Assembly (NCBI GenBank): GCA_024760905.1
Contig: CM045729.1
Span: 45,052,080-45,116,079, forward strand
Source of the DNA: Plotosus lineatus
Taxonomy: Eukaryota; Chordata; Actinopteri; Siluriformes; Plotosidae
Direction of reading: 5' to 3'
DNA length: 64,000 nucleotides
Part shown: positions 1-10,689 of the stretch, in pieces
Numbering within the stretch: the first letter of the stretch is position 1
Layout: each line of letters starts with the position of its first letter
Made by a program: the position numbers and the translations under genes
Notes under the pieces: model-generated
Databases searched by the model: none
Told to the model about the DNA's origin: nothing
What the model saw: only the letters and a program-made list of their open reading frames with translations

Positions 1-104
1 ATGTACGTATACGTTAGTCGGGGGTGGTCAATCCTACTTCACGGAATTCAACGGTCGCGGGGGGATCTCGGTCCCAATTAACCACGGAAAGTGAGGGATC
101 CCTG
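1..104 (-). mobile_element. Terminal fragment of pogo/Tigger-like DNA transposon
   Basis: Read on the minus strand, the sequence starts CAGGGATCCCTCAC next to a TA dinucleotide (105-106) and matches the left part of the complete element at 40930-41437 with only scattered differences. The CAG start, the TA target and the sequence style fit pogo/Tigger-type elements. Only about 104 bases are inside the window; the rest lies to the left. Confidence 0.7.
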
Positions 105-263
105 TATTCTGAGGGAGTGACAGCATCCAAACATCATAATTAAGCATCACACTGTTATGAGCATACCTAACAGTCCCATGCTTCTTTTTCTTTCTCTGTG
201 TTTTTGTTCACATGCTACTTCTCCAAATGCATTTGGCAGATCTCTTTGTCCAGAGTACCTTAC

Positions 264-408
264 ATTTAAAAAAAAATCTAATTTATAAAACTGAATTGAA
301 CTGAACAAACGAGGATTAGTCTCAAAGGACCAACAGTGTCAGATTGATGGGACTGGGGTTTGAACCTCTGGCCTTTGGATTAGTAACTAGAGTCTTAATC
401 ACTGAGCT
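264..408 (-). mobile_element. tRNA-derived SINE, interrupted by a LINE fragment
   Basis: On the minus strand this reads GATAGCTCAGTGATTAAGAC (A-box region), then GGTTCAAACCCC (B box), followed by an unrelated body and an A/T-rich end. That is a tRNA-derived SINE head. Its 5' part near 409-420 was the landing site for the LINE fragment at 421-726. A related head is seen at 19795-19960. Confidence 0.6.
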
Positions 409-420
409 ATCAGCGCCCCA

Positions 421-726
421 TCATCATCATCATCATCATCATCTTCTTCCGCTTAGTCCAGGGTCGGGTCGCGGGGGCAGTAACCTTAGCAAAGAGGTCC
501 AGACGTCCCTCTCCCGAGCCACTTCCTGCAACTCTCCCGGGAGGACACCGAGGCGGTCCCAGACAAGCCGAGAGACATAGTTCCTCCAGCGTGTTCTAGG
601 TCGACCCCGGGGTCTCTTCCCGGTTGGACATGCCCGAAACACCACACCAGGGAGGCGTCCGGGGGGCATTCTAACCAGATGCCCGAGCCACCTCAACTGG
701 CCCCTCTCAATGCGGAGGAGCAGCGG
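421..726 (-). mobile_element. 5'-truncated non-LTR retrotransposon (second LINE family)
   Basis: The minus strand encodes a fragment with RWLGHLVRMPPGRLPG, then RPRGRPRTRWRNYVSR and LLRLLPPRPDPG, the C-terminal tail common to one large class of fish LINE reverse transcriptases, followed by a (ATG)n-like tail (CAT triplets at 419-441 on the plus strand). It is flanked by a perfect 12-base duplication ATCAGCGCCCCA at 409-420 and 727-738, which fixes its ends. It differs from the RTE-like LINE found elsewhere in the window. Confidence 0.75.
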
Positions 727-738
727 ATCAGCGCCCCA

Positions 739-1000
739 AATTAAACTTAATGAAATGGCATTTAATATACTGTATATGTATAATGCTTAAAATCCTTACT
801 GGATCTCAGAAAATTGTATTTTTCCATTAAAGAATAAATAAAATCTTCACTTATACTGTGACATGATTTTCTTTTTACGCTGTATCTAAATCTAGATATT
901 TTGGGTGATTTTCCCAACTGTTTTTTCTTCTTGTTTTGTCTGTGCTCTATAAACTGACATTAAATCTGTGTAATATAACAAAAAACACTCTTCCCTTTCC
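739..1000. other. klhl23 upstream DNA; ends in a splice acceptor
   Basis: A/T-rich sequence without a recognisable element. A pyrimidine-rich stretch ending CCCTTTCCAG at about 1001 looks like a 3' splice site 17 bases before the klhl23 start codon, so the start codon is probably in the second exon, with a non-coding first exon left of the window or upstream. This acceptor is an inference from the sequence only. Confidence 0.4.
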
Positions 1001-1018
1001 AGTTACTCCTACTTAAAG

Positions 1019-2228
1019 ATGTCATCAACCGATGGAGAAAGCTACATGTATGAATTTTGCGATGAAGGTCATCCATCAGAAACCTTGGGAGCTCTTTGTG
1101 AGTTCTATGCTTGTGGTCTGTTTACTGATATCACACTCCAGTGTTGTACAGGACAGATGTTTCATTGTCACAAAGCCTTGCTGTCAGCCCGTAGTGCTTA
1201 CTTCAAAGTTATGTTCACCTCAGACATGAAGGAACGTTTGAATGTCATAATCAATCTGCCTGGAATGGAGGGAGAGATTCTGAGCGCTCTGGTCAACTAT
1301 GTTTATACATCTAAACTGAGCATCACCCAAGCTAATGTGCAAAGTCTCCTGGAAGCAGCTGATCTCCTTCAGTTCGTCTCAGTAAAGGCAGCCTGTGAGG
1401 AATTTATGGTGCGTTTTTTGGATGTTGATAACTGCCTCGGAATGCACGCTTTCGCTGAGCTGCATGTCTGCCCTATGTTGGAACGTGAAGCGTTGAGGAT
1501 TATGCTGAGCAGATTTGAGGAACTGATATGTCAAGAGGAGTTTTGGGGACTTGACTTCAAAAAGCTTGTCACCATTCTGTCTGCTGAGAATGTCAATGTG
1601 TGGAAAGAGGAGACACTTTTAGAAGCAGTCGTGAAGTGGGTGACCTTTGACATACATTCTCGAAAAGAAAACATTCTGGAACTATTGCACTGTGCTCAGG
1701 TCGAGGTGGATGACATGTATCTTACAACGGCTTTAGAAGCACACAAACATTGTAATGAACACAAGATCAGATCTATCATCAGTCACTCTGTGAAATCTAC
1801 TGTAATTTACACAAATAATAAGAATCTCACATCAAAGATGTACATCATAGGTGGATATTATTGGCACCCATTGTCAGAAATTCACATATGGGACCCCATT
1901 TGCAACACTTGGGTCCAAGGAAAGGACATGCCTGACTACACAAGAGAGAGTTACAGCGTTTCACTTCTGGGTTCTAACATCTATGTGACAGGAGGATACA
2001 GGACAGAGACCGTGGACGCACTGGATACTGTTTGGATTTACAACATTGACTCAGATGAGTGGACAGAAGGATGGCCTATGATCACAGCAAGATATTATCA
2101 CTGCTCTGTGCCCTTGCATGGATGTATATATATTATAGGTGGGTACACAGGGGGTGCCCCAACCCAGGAAACTGAATTCTACGATCCATTAAAAAAGAAA
2201 TGGTTTCCTGTGGCAGATATGATACAAG
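1019..2228 (+). CDS. klhl23: klhl23 coding exon 1 (BTB, BACK, first Kelch repeats)
   Basis: The start ATG at 1019 follows AAAG and opens residues 1-403. The FTDITLQC segment of the BTB fold is at residues 35-42. The exon ends ATACAAG before the donor GTAGGA, splitting a glycine codon after its first base. Confidence 0.95.
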
Positions 2229-5200
2229 GTAGGAAAATCTTACAAAGAGTAAGATATTTCAGAAGATTCTGTGTGGGATTCTTCTGGGTTTTGTTGGGGG
2301 TTTTTTTTGCCACTGAGTTGATCTGATAGGTATAATCCATGGGAAAAGTATTTTTTTTTTTTTTTTTGTATTAACTTGTTAATTTGTATCAAATAAACAA
2401 ACCAAACAAATATAATCTCTTACATACCCTTTGTATTATATATAAATATAATAGAGAAAACCCACATAAGCACAGGGAAAACATGCAAACGTTATATAGA
2501 AATGTTTGAGTCGAGGAACTGAATCCAGGAACTTCTTGAAATTTACTATTAGTTCTTCGGAAAAACAATACCCACTATCGCGGCAGTGGTGGTCCAGTGG
2601 TATAGGGCACTGGATCGCTGATCCAAAGGTTGGGGGTTCGAGTCCCACTCTCCACAAGGTTGTCACTGTCCCCCCCAGTGCAGCTAACTGGGTTATCAAA
2701 GGCCAGCCATGTCTCCCACTGTCTATGGTGTGAGGCATGTAAAAGAACCATTGCTGACTTTCGTAAAGAGTAGGCTGCAAAGCTGTCGGCGTGTTTCTGC
2801 CCTGCAATGGCCTGGCGAGCAGTCCAGGGTGTACTCTGCCCTCGCCCAAAATTGGCTGGGATGGGCACCAGCCTCCTCATGACCCAAATTAGGATTAAGC
2901 AGTTACAGAAATTGAACTGAATACCCACTATCAGTCTTATTCCAGATTTCTCACATAGCATTTTATTAATACCATAAACTGTCAATCATATTGAGATCTG
3001 GACTGTTTTCTAGCCATGTCACTGAATTTATAAGGTCTCCGAAAAATTCAGAAAATCACCTCTCCACCGACTGTTAAGGTATTGATTACTATCTCCCCTG
3101 GTCCCCAAACTGATATGTAACCCCATATCAGAAATTAATCTTTATCTTCAGGCAGTAGTATTCTTATGAATCAGCAATACAAGAGGTTTCAGAATCATAT
3201 CCTCACTGAAAATTACTTTCATCTTTGTAATCATTATCCACACTCCATATTCACTTCTCTTCAGGCCTCTGGAAACTCGTTGGTGTTAGTGTTGCTTTTC
3301 CATACTCTATGTAATCCCATTACATTCAGCTGATTTCTTACAGTTTTGACAAATTTGTTTTGTTGTGCATTTACTAGTTCCAAGGTAAGTGCATTGAGTT
3401 TCATATCCTGTTGCTTTACCTTCATGGACATACTTTATCCTTTAAACCTTTCCAATTTCTTTCATTTCAACTCTTGCTAGTTCTGAAGTGTAGTCTCTCT
3501 CTTTTAATGCAGCCATGAGGTGGGGGGGCACTAACCAGTGTCTCTCCCCCTCATGCCGGTCCCATGCCCGGAGAAATGCAGAGGGTTGTGTCAGGAAGGG
3601 CATCCGACGTAAAACCAATGCCGATCGGTCGAGGCCCGGGTTAACAACGACTGCCATCAGCGCTGTCAATCAACAGGGTGCTGATGGAAATTGGACTACT
3701 GTTGGTCGAAGACGTCGAAGAAGGAGAGGTGGGAGGCGTGTCCGTAGGCAGAGAGAGAAGAGGAAAGGCATAAGTCTAGGACTGAGAGTGGGGACTTTGA
3801 ATGTTGGAACTATGCAAAGAAAAGGTAGATAGCTGGCTGACATGATGCAGAGGAGGAAGGTGGACATACTGTGTGTTCAGGGGACCAGGTGGAAAGGAAG
3901 CAAAGCTAAAAGCTTAGTAGCAGGGTTTAAGCTATTTTATCACGGTGTGGATGGGAAGAGAAATGGAGTAGGAGTCATCTTGAAGGAGGAGTTTGTCAGG
4001 AATGTTCTAATAGTGAAAAGAGTGTCAGACAGAGTGATGAGTCTCAAGTTAGAAATTGAAGGTGCAATGCTCAATGTTGTTAGTGCTTATGCCCCACAGG
4101 CAGGATGTGAGCTAGAAGAGAAGGAGAGATTCTGGAGTGACTTAGATGAAGTGATGCAGAGTACCGCCAGAGGTGAAAGAGTGGTCATTGGTGCAGACTT
4201 CAATGGACATGTTGGTGCAGGCAACAGAGGGGACGAGGAAGTGATGGGAAGGTTTGGTATCCAGGACCGGAACGCAGAAGGTCAGATGTTGATAGATTTT
4301 GCAAAAGGATGGAAATGGCTGTGGTGAATACTTTCTTCCAGAAGAAACAGGAGCATAGGGTGACTTATGAAAACGGAGGTAGGAGCACACAGGTGGACTA
4401 CATCTTGTGCAGGCGATGTAATTTGAAAGAAGTCAGTGACTGCAAAGTCATAGTGGGTGAGTGTTGCCAAACAGCATAGGATGGTGGTGTGCAGGATGAC
4501 TCTGATGGTGAGAAAGGTGAAAAACGCAAAGGCAGAGCAGAAGACAAAGTGGTGGAAGCTGAAAAAGGAAGAGTGTCGTGTTGTCTTCAAGGAGGAGTTG
4601 AAACAGGCTTTGGGTGGCCAGGATGTGCTTCCAAATGATGGACAACCACAGCAAATGTGATCAGGGACACAAGTAGGAGAGTACTTGGTGTGTCCTCTGG
4701 AAGGAAAGTAGATAAGGAGACTTGGTGGTGGAATGAGGAAGTGCAGGAGTGTGTACAAAGGAAGAGGTTAGCTAAGAAGAAGTGGGACATTGAGAGGACC
4801 GAGGAGAGTAAACAGGAGTACAGGGAGACACAGCGTAAGGCGAAAGTAGCAGTGGCTAAGGCCAAACAGAGGGCGTATGATGACTTGTATGATAGGTTGG
4901 ATAGTAAAGAGGGAGAAAATGATCTATACAGGTTGGCACAGCAGAGAAATAGAGATGGGAAGGACGTGCAGCAAGTTAGATTGATAAAGGACAGAGAGGG
5001 AAATGTATTGACTGATGACAGAAGTGTGCTGGGAAGATGGAAAGAGTACTTTGAAGAGCTGATGAATGAGGAAAATGAGAGAGAAAAAGAATAGAAGAGG
5101 TGACCATTGAGGAGCAGGATGTAGCAAAGATCAGTAAGGGTGAAGTGAGAAGGGCATTGAAGAGGATGAAGAATGGAAAGGCAGTTGGTCCTGATGATAT

Positions 5201-8200
5201 ACCTGTGGAGGTATGGAAGTGTCTAGGAGAGGTAGCAGTAGATTTTCTGACAAGAACATTCAACAAGGTACTAGAGAGTGAGCAGATGCCGGAGGAGTGG
5301 AGGAGAAGTGTGGTGGTGCCCATTTTTAAGAACAAGGGAGACGTGCAGAGTTGCAGCAACTACAGAGGGATAAAGTTGTTGAGCCATACGATGAAGTTAT
5401 GGGAAAGAATAGTGGAAGCTAGACTAAGGGCAGAGGTCAGCATTTGTGAACAACAGTTTGGTTTCATGCCATGAAAGAGCACCACAGATGCAATGTTTGC
5501 TTTGAGGATGTTAATAGAGAAGTACAGAGAAGGTCAGAGGGAGCTACATTGTGCCTTTGTGGATCTGGAAAAAGCATATGACAGGGTGCCAAGAGAAGAA
5601 CTGTGGTATTGCATGAGGAAGTCTGGAGTGGCAGAGAAGTATGTTAGAGTGGTGCAGGACATGTATGAGAGATGTAAGACAGTGGTGAGGTGTGCTGTCG
5701 GTGTGACCGACGAATTCAAGGTGGAGGTGGGACTGCATCAAGGGTCAGCTCTGAGCCCCTTCTTGTTTGCTATGGTGATGGACAACCTGACAGACGAGGT
5801 GAGACAAGAATCTCCATGGACTATGATGTTTGCAGATGACATTGTGATCTGTAGTGAGAGCAGAGAACAAGTGCAGGAAAATCTAGAGAGGTGGAGGTAT
5901 GCCCTGGAAAGGAGAGGAATGAAGGTTAGCCTCAGAAAATCAGAATACATGTGTGTGAATGAGAAGGACCCAGGAGGAACGGTGATGTTACAGGGAGCAG
6001 AGATAACGAAGGTGGAGGATTTTAAGTACTTAGGCTCAACAATCCAGAGCAATGGAGAGTGTGGAAAAGAGGTGAAGAAGCGTGTGCAGGCAGGCTGGAG
6101 AAAAGTGTCCGGTGTGATGTGCGATAGGAGAGTATCAGCAAGAATGAAGGGAAAAGTGTACAAGACGGTGGTGAGGCCAGCGATGTTGTATGGTTTAGAA
6201 ACAGTGGCGCTGAGGAAAAGGCAGGAGGCAGAGCTGGAGGTAGCGGAGATGAAAATGTTGAGGTTCTCTCTGGGAGTAACGAGGATGGATAGGATCAGAA
6301 ATGAGTATATCAGAGGGACAGCCCACGTAAGATGTTTTGGAGACAAAGTCAGAGAGGCTAGATTGAGATGGTTTGGACATGTACAGAGGAGGGATAGTGA
6401 GTATATTAGCAGTAGGATGCTGAGGTTGGAACTATCAGGCAGAAGGCCTCGAGGAAGACCAAAGAAGAGATCTATGGATGTGGTGAAGGAAGACATGAAG
6501 GTCATTGGAGTCAGAAAAGAAGATGCAGAGGACAGGGTGAGATGGAGGCGGATGATTTGCTGTGGCGACCCCTGAAGGGAGCAGCCGAAAGTAAAAGAAG
6601 AAGAAGTCTCTCTTTTAACTGCAGGCTAATTTGCATTTTCAGACTTGTGCTGGTATGTGTTTCAGAAATGCAAATTACACTGACATTTCAGATTTTTTTC
6701 CTTAACATTGAGAGCTTCCATAAACTGATTCCTCCATTAATCTAGAAATGAAAATTATTGTATTTCAGTTGTTTGTTATGTTATGTTATGCTTCATGAAG
6801 CCAAAATGTTCCGCTATTATTCAAATATTATCTTTTCTGTGATTTGTTATTTGATACACAGTTAAAAATAAATTAATTAATGAAAAAAAGGGGTAAAGAT
6901 CGTTTAACTGTATAAATTCCACAATTTTTGGTTTTAAAGTGCTCTGATGTGGATATGGACGGTGACCCCTGGTTCATGTCCGATGTATGTAATTTTGTGT
7001 CTCAAGCCCTGAACTTAGAATAAATTGCACATGCTAATATTTTATTTGAATGACTTTCACTTGATTGCAGCACGTAATCACCATGGCATTGTTTTGGCAA
7101 ACTTAAGCATCATCAATATATTTATTTTAAATTCAAGGTTGTGTTCAGTTTTCACCAACATCCTCAACTGAAGACAAATAAACCAAACCACTCCATAAAG
7201 TCTAGCACATCCAAAAGGCTTTCATTATGGTTAAGTTCAGGACTTTCTGGTGCCAGCGCGTGTGTGAAAATGATTTATCATGATCCCTGAATCACTCGCT
7301 CACTCACTATTTATTTGTTTAGCTACAGTATCAGGGAAGGTTTTTTTTTTAAAGTTGAATGATGGGATAACCTGTTCATTCAATACATTTAGGTCATCAG
7401 CTGACCTAATTTTCATAGCACATAATGTTGCTGAGCCTTGACCTAAAGCCCCGGTCACACAGCATTCCACGCCTGAATCACGTACAAAAAGTTCTGAAAA
7501 TTTGGTGGACGTGGTCTTAAGTGATAACTTTTGGTCAATTTTGGCTTGGCCGTGCTTTGTACGTGCTTTTTACGTGGTAAGGCCGTCAGCGGCTGTTCCA
7601 CTGCTAAAACACTGCCTAAGCACGACTACCACGTCCAGCAACGTGTAAGGCAACTTAGGCAAAACACGTGTTCGAACGTGGGAAAAAAAAACTGCAAGTT
7701 ACCATGGCTCATCACGGTCTTATCACGTCTGTATCACTGCCGATCACGTCTTGAGAGCGAACATAAAATGGCACTCCACTGCCATAGCACTGCCATAACA
7801 CTGCCTCATCACTAATAACTGCAGCTCGGCGTCGTCAGAAGGGTGGATTGCCACTTTTGCCTCTTATCACGTCTCCCAAGTTTTTTATCACTGCCAGAAC
7901 ACGGATTATTACGTGTGTTTCACGTGTGTTGCATATCTTTAGCACGTCTTTACCATGTGGTTGTCCGCGGTCTAAAATTTTGAGCAGTTCAAAACTTTTT
8001 TCCACATCCAGCACCGTTCAAATTTTTCCCCACGTCCTGCCACGTCTAAAAATCGACTGTAGCACGTCTTAAACTCGACATCAACACGAACAACACTGTC
8101 TGCTTCACGGGAAACCATTTTTGGATGGGTCGACCCTTAACTAACTGAAGCAGCCATAGATCATAACACTGATCCCGCAGGCTTACATGGTAGGCATTAG

Positions 8201-10132
8201 TCATGAGAGATCCTTCATTTATCCACCACTCCTTCTCACCCTGATGTGCTCATCACCTTGGGACAAAGTATATCTGTACTTATCAGATCTTATAACCTTC
8301 TTCAATTGCTCCAGAGTCCAATCGTTATGCTCCTTAGAAAACGGAAGGCTTCTCTTCTAATTAGCGTCACATACAATTTTTTTTCTTAAGGCTATAGCTG
8401 TTTCATCTCAATGTCATGAGTTCTATTTAGAATATGCATTTGGCAAGTTCGCCGCTCATGCCTCTTCTTCAGACACTCACAAAGACAGCCTATAATTAGA
8501 GGCAGCAATAAAGTGGTATGGGGCACTGAATCAGTTATCCAAAGGTTGGGGGTTCGAGTCCCACTCTCCACAATGTTGTCACTGTCCCCCCCAGTGCAGC
8601 TAACTGGGTTATCAAAGGCCAGCCATGTCTCTCACTGTCTATGGTGAGAGGCATGTAAAAGAACCATTGCTGACTTTCGACAAGAATGGGCTGTAAAGCC
8701 GTCAGTGTGTTTCCACCCTGTGATGGCCTGGCGAGCTGTTCAGGGTCTACTCTGCCCTTGCCCGAAGCTGGCTGGGATGGGCGCCAGCCTCCCCATGACC
8801 CTAATAAGGATTAAGTGGTTACAGAAAATGAAGATGATGATGTGGAAGTACTCCTAGTTTTACTAATAAACATAGCTGTGAGTTTTATTGTTGTTATTTT
8901 ATAATCAGGCCTCACCAAAAAAAAAAAAAGCTACTCACTGCATCAGTTAGGGCTAAACACCTTGATGCCTACCGAGTCTTTAATCACTGCTGTAATTATC
9001 CAATAGAAAGCTCTTATTGTTTGCTTAGTTAAATTCAGCTGGTGACTTTTTTAGCCAGTCAGTGTACATTGTTGAACATAAGTGGTAGAAATGCTCATGC
9101 ATATCATTACTTATCATTTGGCAAGCTCACCGCTCATGCCTGTTCTTCAGACACTCACAAAGACAGCCTATAATTAGAGGCAGCAATAAAATGAGTTAGA
9201 CCCAGGAAAATTGCAGACACGCTTGCTGTTTTGTCATTAAACTTCAAACAGGTTTGCAATAAATAGCTGGTGCAAGCCATTAAAAATGTATGGACTTTTA
9301 AAAATTTTGTTTATTATTTGAAGGTGTTGGAAATGCTACTGCATGTGTGGTGCAGGACAGAATCTACGTGATTGGAGGTCATTATGGATACAGAGGGAGC
9401 TGCACCTTTGAAAATATACAAACTTACAGAGCCAACATCAATGAATGGAGCATTACAACAAAAAGTCCCCATCCAGGTAGGGCTAAACTCCGTCTTATAT
9501 CGATTACTATATTAGATTTAAATTCCTAAAAATTTGGAATCACCGCAATTTATAGAGATTTGAAAACAAACTTAACAGCAAGAAGGTTTTTTAGTTCTAC
9601 TATCCACAACTAAATTTTATTTCCTCACAGTACTTTTTAAACTCTGGCCAACACACAACTAGTTTTCCTGTTCATTATGCATCTGTTTGATATTTGGAAG
9701 TAGCATACTATGTTGCTTCATATGCCAACTAGAACAGTTTTAGCTACAGAAAAAGTTGACATCCAAAAGCTTAATTTTAATAAGTATCTTTCAAATTATT
9801 ACTTTTTATTTCCTATTTCAGAATATGGACTTTGCTCAGTGTCACTAAACAACAAGCTGTACTTGGTGGGTGGTCAGACTACCATCACAGATTGCTACAA
9901 CCCAGAAAGGGATGAATGGACACAGATAGCCATGATGAAGGAAAGACGGATGGAATGTGGCGCTTCAGTAATAAACGGATGCATCTATGTGACTGGTGGC
10001 TATTCTTACTCTAAGGGCACATACTTGGAAAGTATTGAACGATACAACCCTGAACTGGATTGCTGGGAGATAGTGGGGAACCTACCGAGTGCAACTCGCT
10101 CGCATGGCTGTGTTGCTGTGTTCTGTCTATAG
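1019..10132 (+). CDS. klhl23: Kelch-like protein 23, three coding exons
   Basis: Joining 1019-2228, 9324-9476 and 9822-10132 gives 1,674 bases, 557 residues plus stop; human KLHL23 is 558. Segments such as TMYIIGGYYWHPLSE-like, YVTGGYRT, WIYNxxSDEWTEG, VIGGHYGYRGSC and LYLVGGQTTITxCY agree with KLHL23 almost without gaps. Domains: BTB about 28-135, BACK about 138-240, six Kelch repeats from about 275 to the end. BTB-Kelch proteins usually act as substrate adaptors for cullin-3 ubiquitin ligases; the substrate of KLHL23 is not evident here. All junctions are GT-AG and keep the frame. Reading on past 2228 gives a longer ORF ending at 2326, which is intron. The 7.1-kb first coding intron is enlarged by transposons. 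mettl5 lies next door on the opposite strand, as in the human 2q31 neighbourhood. Confidence 0.95.
2445..2565 (-). repeat. SINE fragment (family B)
   Basis: The minus strand contains the phrase for 'gtttgcatgttttccctgtg' typical of the family B SINE body. It is a short relic directly before a family A SINE. Confidence 0.45.
2578..2918 (+). mobile_element. tRNA-derived SINE, family A (type 1 tail)
   Basis: A-box-like TGGTCCAGTGG at 2590-2600 and B box GGTTCGAGTCC at 2635-2645 sit at the usual spacing of a tRNA-derived RNA polymerase III promoter. The body is the one repeated about twelve times in the window (key phrase CCATTGCTGACTTTCG). The tail (GTACTCTGCCC..GGCTGGGATGGGC) is the type shared with family B SINEs, not the LINE-derived type. 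Confidence 0.8.
2919..3491. other. klhl23 intron DNA without recognised element
   Basis: Ordinary A/T-rich intron sequence. No reading frame, repeat or RNA gene was recognised. Confidence 0.4.
3513..6604 (+). mobile_element. RTE-like LINE, near full length, inactivated
   Basis: The 3.1-kb element encodes an endonuclease/exonuclease/phosphatase-type domain (LRVGTLNVGTM at about 3784, GADFNGHVG at about 4192) and a reverse transcriptase (FVDLEKAYDRVPREELW, GLHQGSALSP, catalytic MMFADDIVIC at about 5824-5853), then a C-terminal RPRGRPKKR tail. Domain order and the absence of RNase H fit the RTE clade (Rex3-like); this is family-level inference. It ends in (GAA)n. Flanks AGTCTCTCTCTTTTAATGCAG (3492-3512) and a near copy at 6605-6624 look like a target-site duplication. 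The frame is broken by stops near 3830 and 5472 and by frameshifts near 4310, 4470, 4650 and 5090. The endonuclease position normally read as CQETRW is CVQGTRW, so the expected catalytic glutamate is missing. Confidence 0.88.
6625..7069. other. klhl23 intron DNA without recognised element
   Basis: A/T-rich sequence with no supported feature. Confidence 0.35.
7070..7450 (-). mobile_element. Degraded Tc1-like transposon relic
   Basis: On the minus strand it shares long stretches with 29930-30120 (GGCACCA..GTCCTGA.CTTAACC, ACAATGCCATGGTGATTAC) and its other end (ATAACCTGTTCATTCA) with 10715-10746. The part reading like the SPxLN region of a Tc1 transposase is heavily mutated. No usable frame remains. 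Confidence 0.55.
7452..8110. repeat. CACGT-rich unclassified repeat block
   Basis: Begins with CCCCGGTCACACAGCA and then contains close to twenty ACGTG/CACGT cores, most as CACGTCT or CACGTCC, mixed with CACTGCC. No terminal inverted repeat, RNA polymerase III box or coding frame was found. The motif is far denser than in the flanks. It may be an undescribed or very degenerate transposable element. Confidence 0.5.
8121..8436. other. klhl23 intron DNA without recognised element
   Basis: No supported feature. Confidence 0.3.
8437..8512 (+). repeat. Left copy of a 75-base direct repeat
   Basis: Nearly identical (about five differences) to 9115-9190. The shared core reads CAGACACTCACAAAGACAGC, continuing TATAATTAGAGGCAGC. 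The SINE at 8513 begins exactly where the repeat ends. Confidence 0.75.
8513..8832 (+). mobile_element. SINE family A, type 1 tail, 5' truncated
   Basis: Starts inside the tRNA-like head at GTGGTATGGGGC; the B box GGTTCGAGTCC and the family body and tail follow. It sits between the two copies of the 75-base direct repeat. Confidence 0.75.
9115..9190 (+). repeat. Right copy of a 75-base direct repeat
   Basis: Partner of 8437-8512, 600 bases downstream, with the SINE in between. Confidence 0.75.
9324..9476 (+). CDS. klhl23: klhl23 coding exon 2 (Kelch repeat)
   Basis: Acceptor TTGAAG and donor GTAGGG flank 153 bases encoding VGNATACVVQDRIYVIGGH and the following blade, ending at SPHP. Phase 1 on both sides, so it joins exons 1 and 3 in frame. 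Confidence 0.93.
9822..10132 (+). CDS. klhl23: klhl23 coding exon 3 (last Kelch repeats)
   Basis: Acceptor CCTATTTCAG precedes the codon for E of EYGLCSVSLNNKLYLVGGQ. It encodes the final two Kelch blades (ECGASVINGCIYVTGGYSYS) and stops with TAG at 10130-10132, at the family's usual C-terminus. Confidence 0.94.
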
Positions 10133-10338
10133 AGAGTTAATGATAATGGCCTGATATATTTATGTGATATATTTATATCTGTACTGGATTTTATTTCAAA
10201 CACGTAGGATTTGGAGTCATGTGATCGTAGAATTTGTACTGATAGCTTGATTATAGTGCTTTGTATTTGGATGTTGTATCTAAAAAGGTGTTGAATTAGA
10301 CAATTTTTTTACAAGATACACTACAGGTCAAAAGTTTG
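10133..10338 (+). other. klhl23: klhl23 3' flank / presumed 3' UTR
   Basis: A/T-rich DNA after the stop. No canonical AATAAA was seen in these 200 bases, so the polyadenylation site is not placed. Confidence 0.35.
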
Positions 10339-10680
10339 TGGCAGTGGTGGCCTGGTGGTAATGGGCGCTGGAACCTAAGGTTGGGGTTTCGAGTCCCACT
10401 CTCCACAAGGTTGTCACTGTCCCCCCCAGTGCAGCTAACTGGGTTATCAAAGACCGGCCATGTCTCTCACTGTCTATGGTGAGAGGTTCATGTAAAAGAA
10501 CCATTGCTGACTTTCATAAAGAGTAGCTGCATAGCCGTCAGCGTGTTTCCGTTCCTTGCTAAAAGGGTTGTGTCAGGAAGGGCATCTGACGTAAAAACCC
10601 ATGCCAAATCAAAACATGCGAATCAGATGATTCACTGTGGTGACCCCTGAAAAAGTAAAAAGCTGAATGGAAGACAACGA
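10339..10680 (+). mobile_element. SINE family A with LINE-derived tail (type 2)
   Basis: The head and body match family A (B box TTTCGAGTCC). The 3' part switches to AGGGTTGTGTCAGGAAGGGC, which is also in the LINE 5' region at about 3583, and then to a version of GATTTGCTGTGGCGACCCC, the LINE 3' end at about 6554. Confidence 0.78.
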
Positions 10681-10689
10681 GTCAAAAGT

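Noticed and set aside
344..580. ORF with a run of histidines
   Set aside because: The histidines come from the (CAT)n tail of the LINE fragment at 421-726, and the rest is antisense to it.
2229..2326. Extension of klhl23 exon 1 to a stop at 2326
   Set aside because: The donor at 2229 joins perfectly to the conserved Kelch continuation at 9324; the extension is intronic.
2635..2645. B boxes such as GGTTCGAGTCC taken as tRNA genes
   Set aside because: No cloverleaf with acceptor stem can be closed; they recur in SINE copies with identical bodies.
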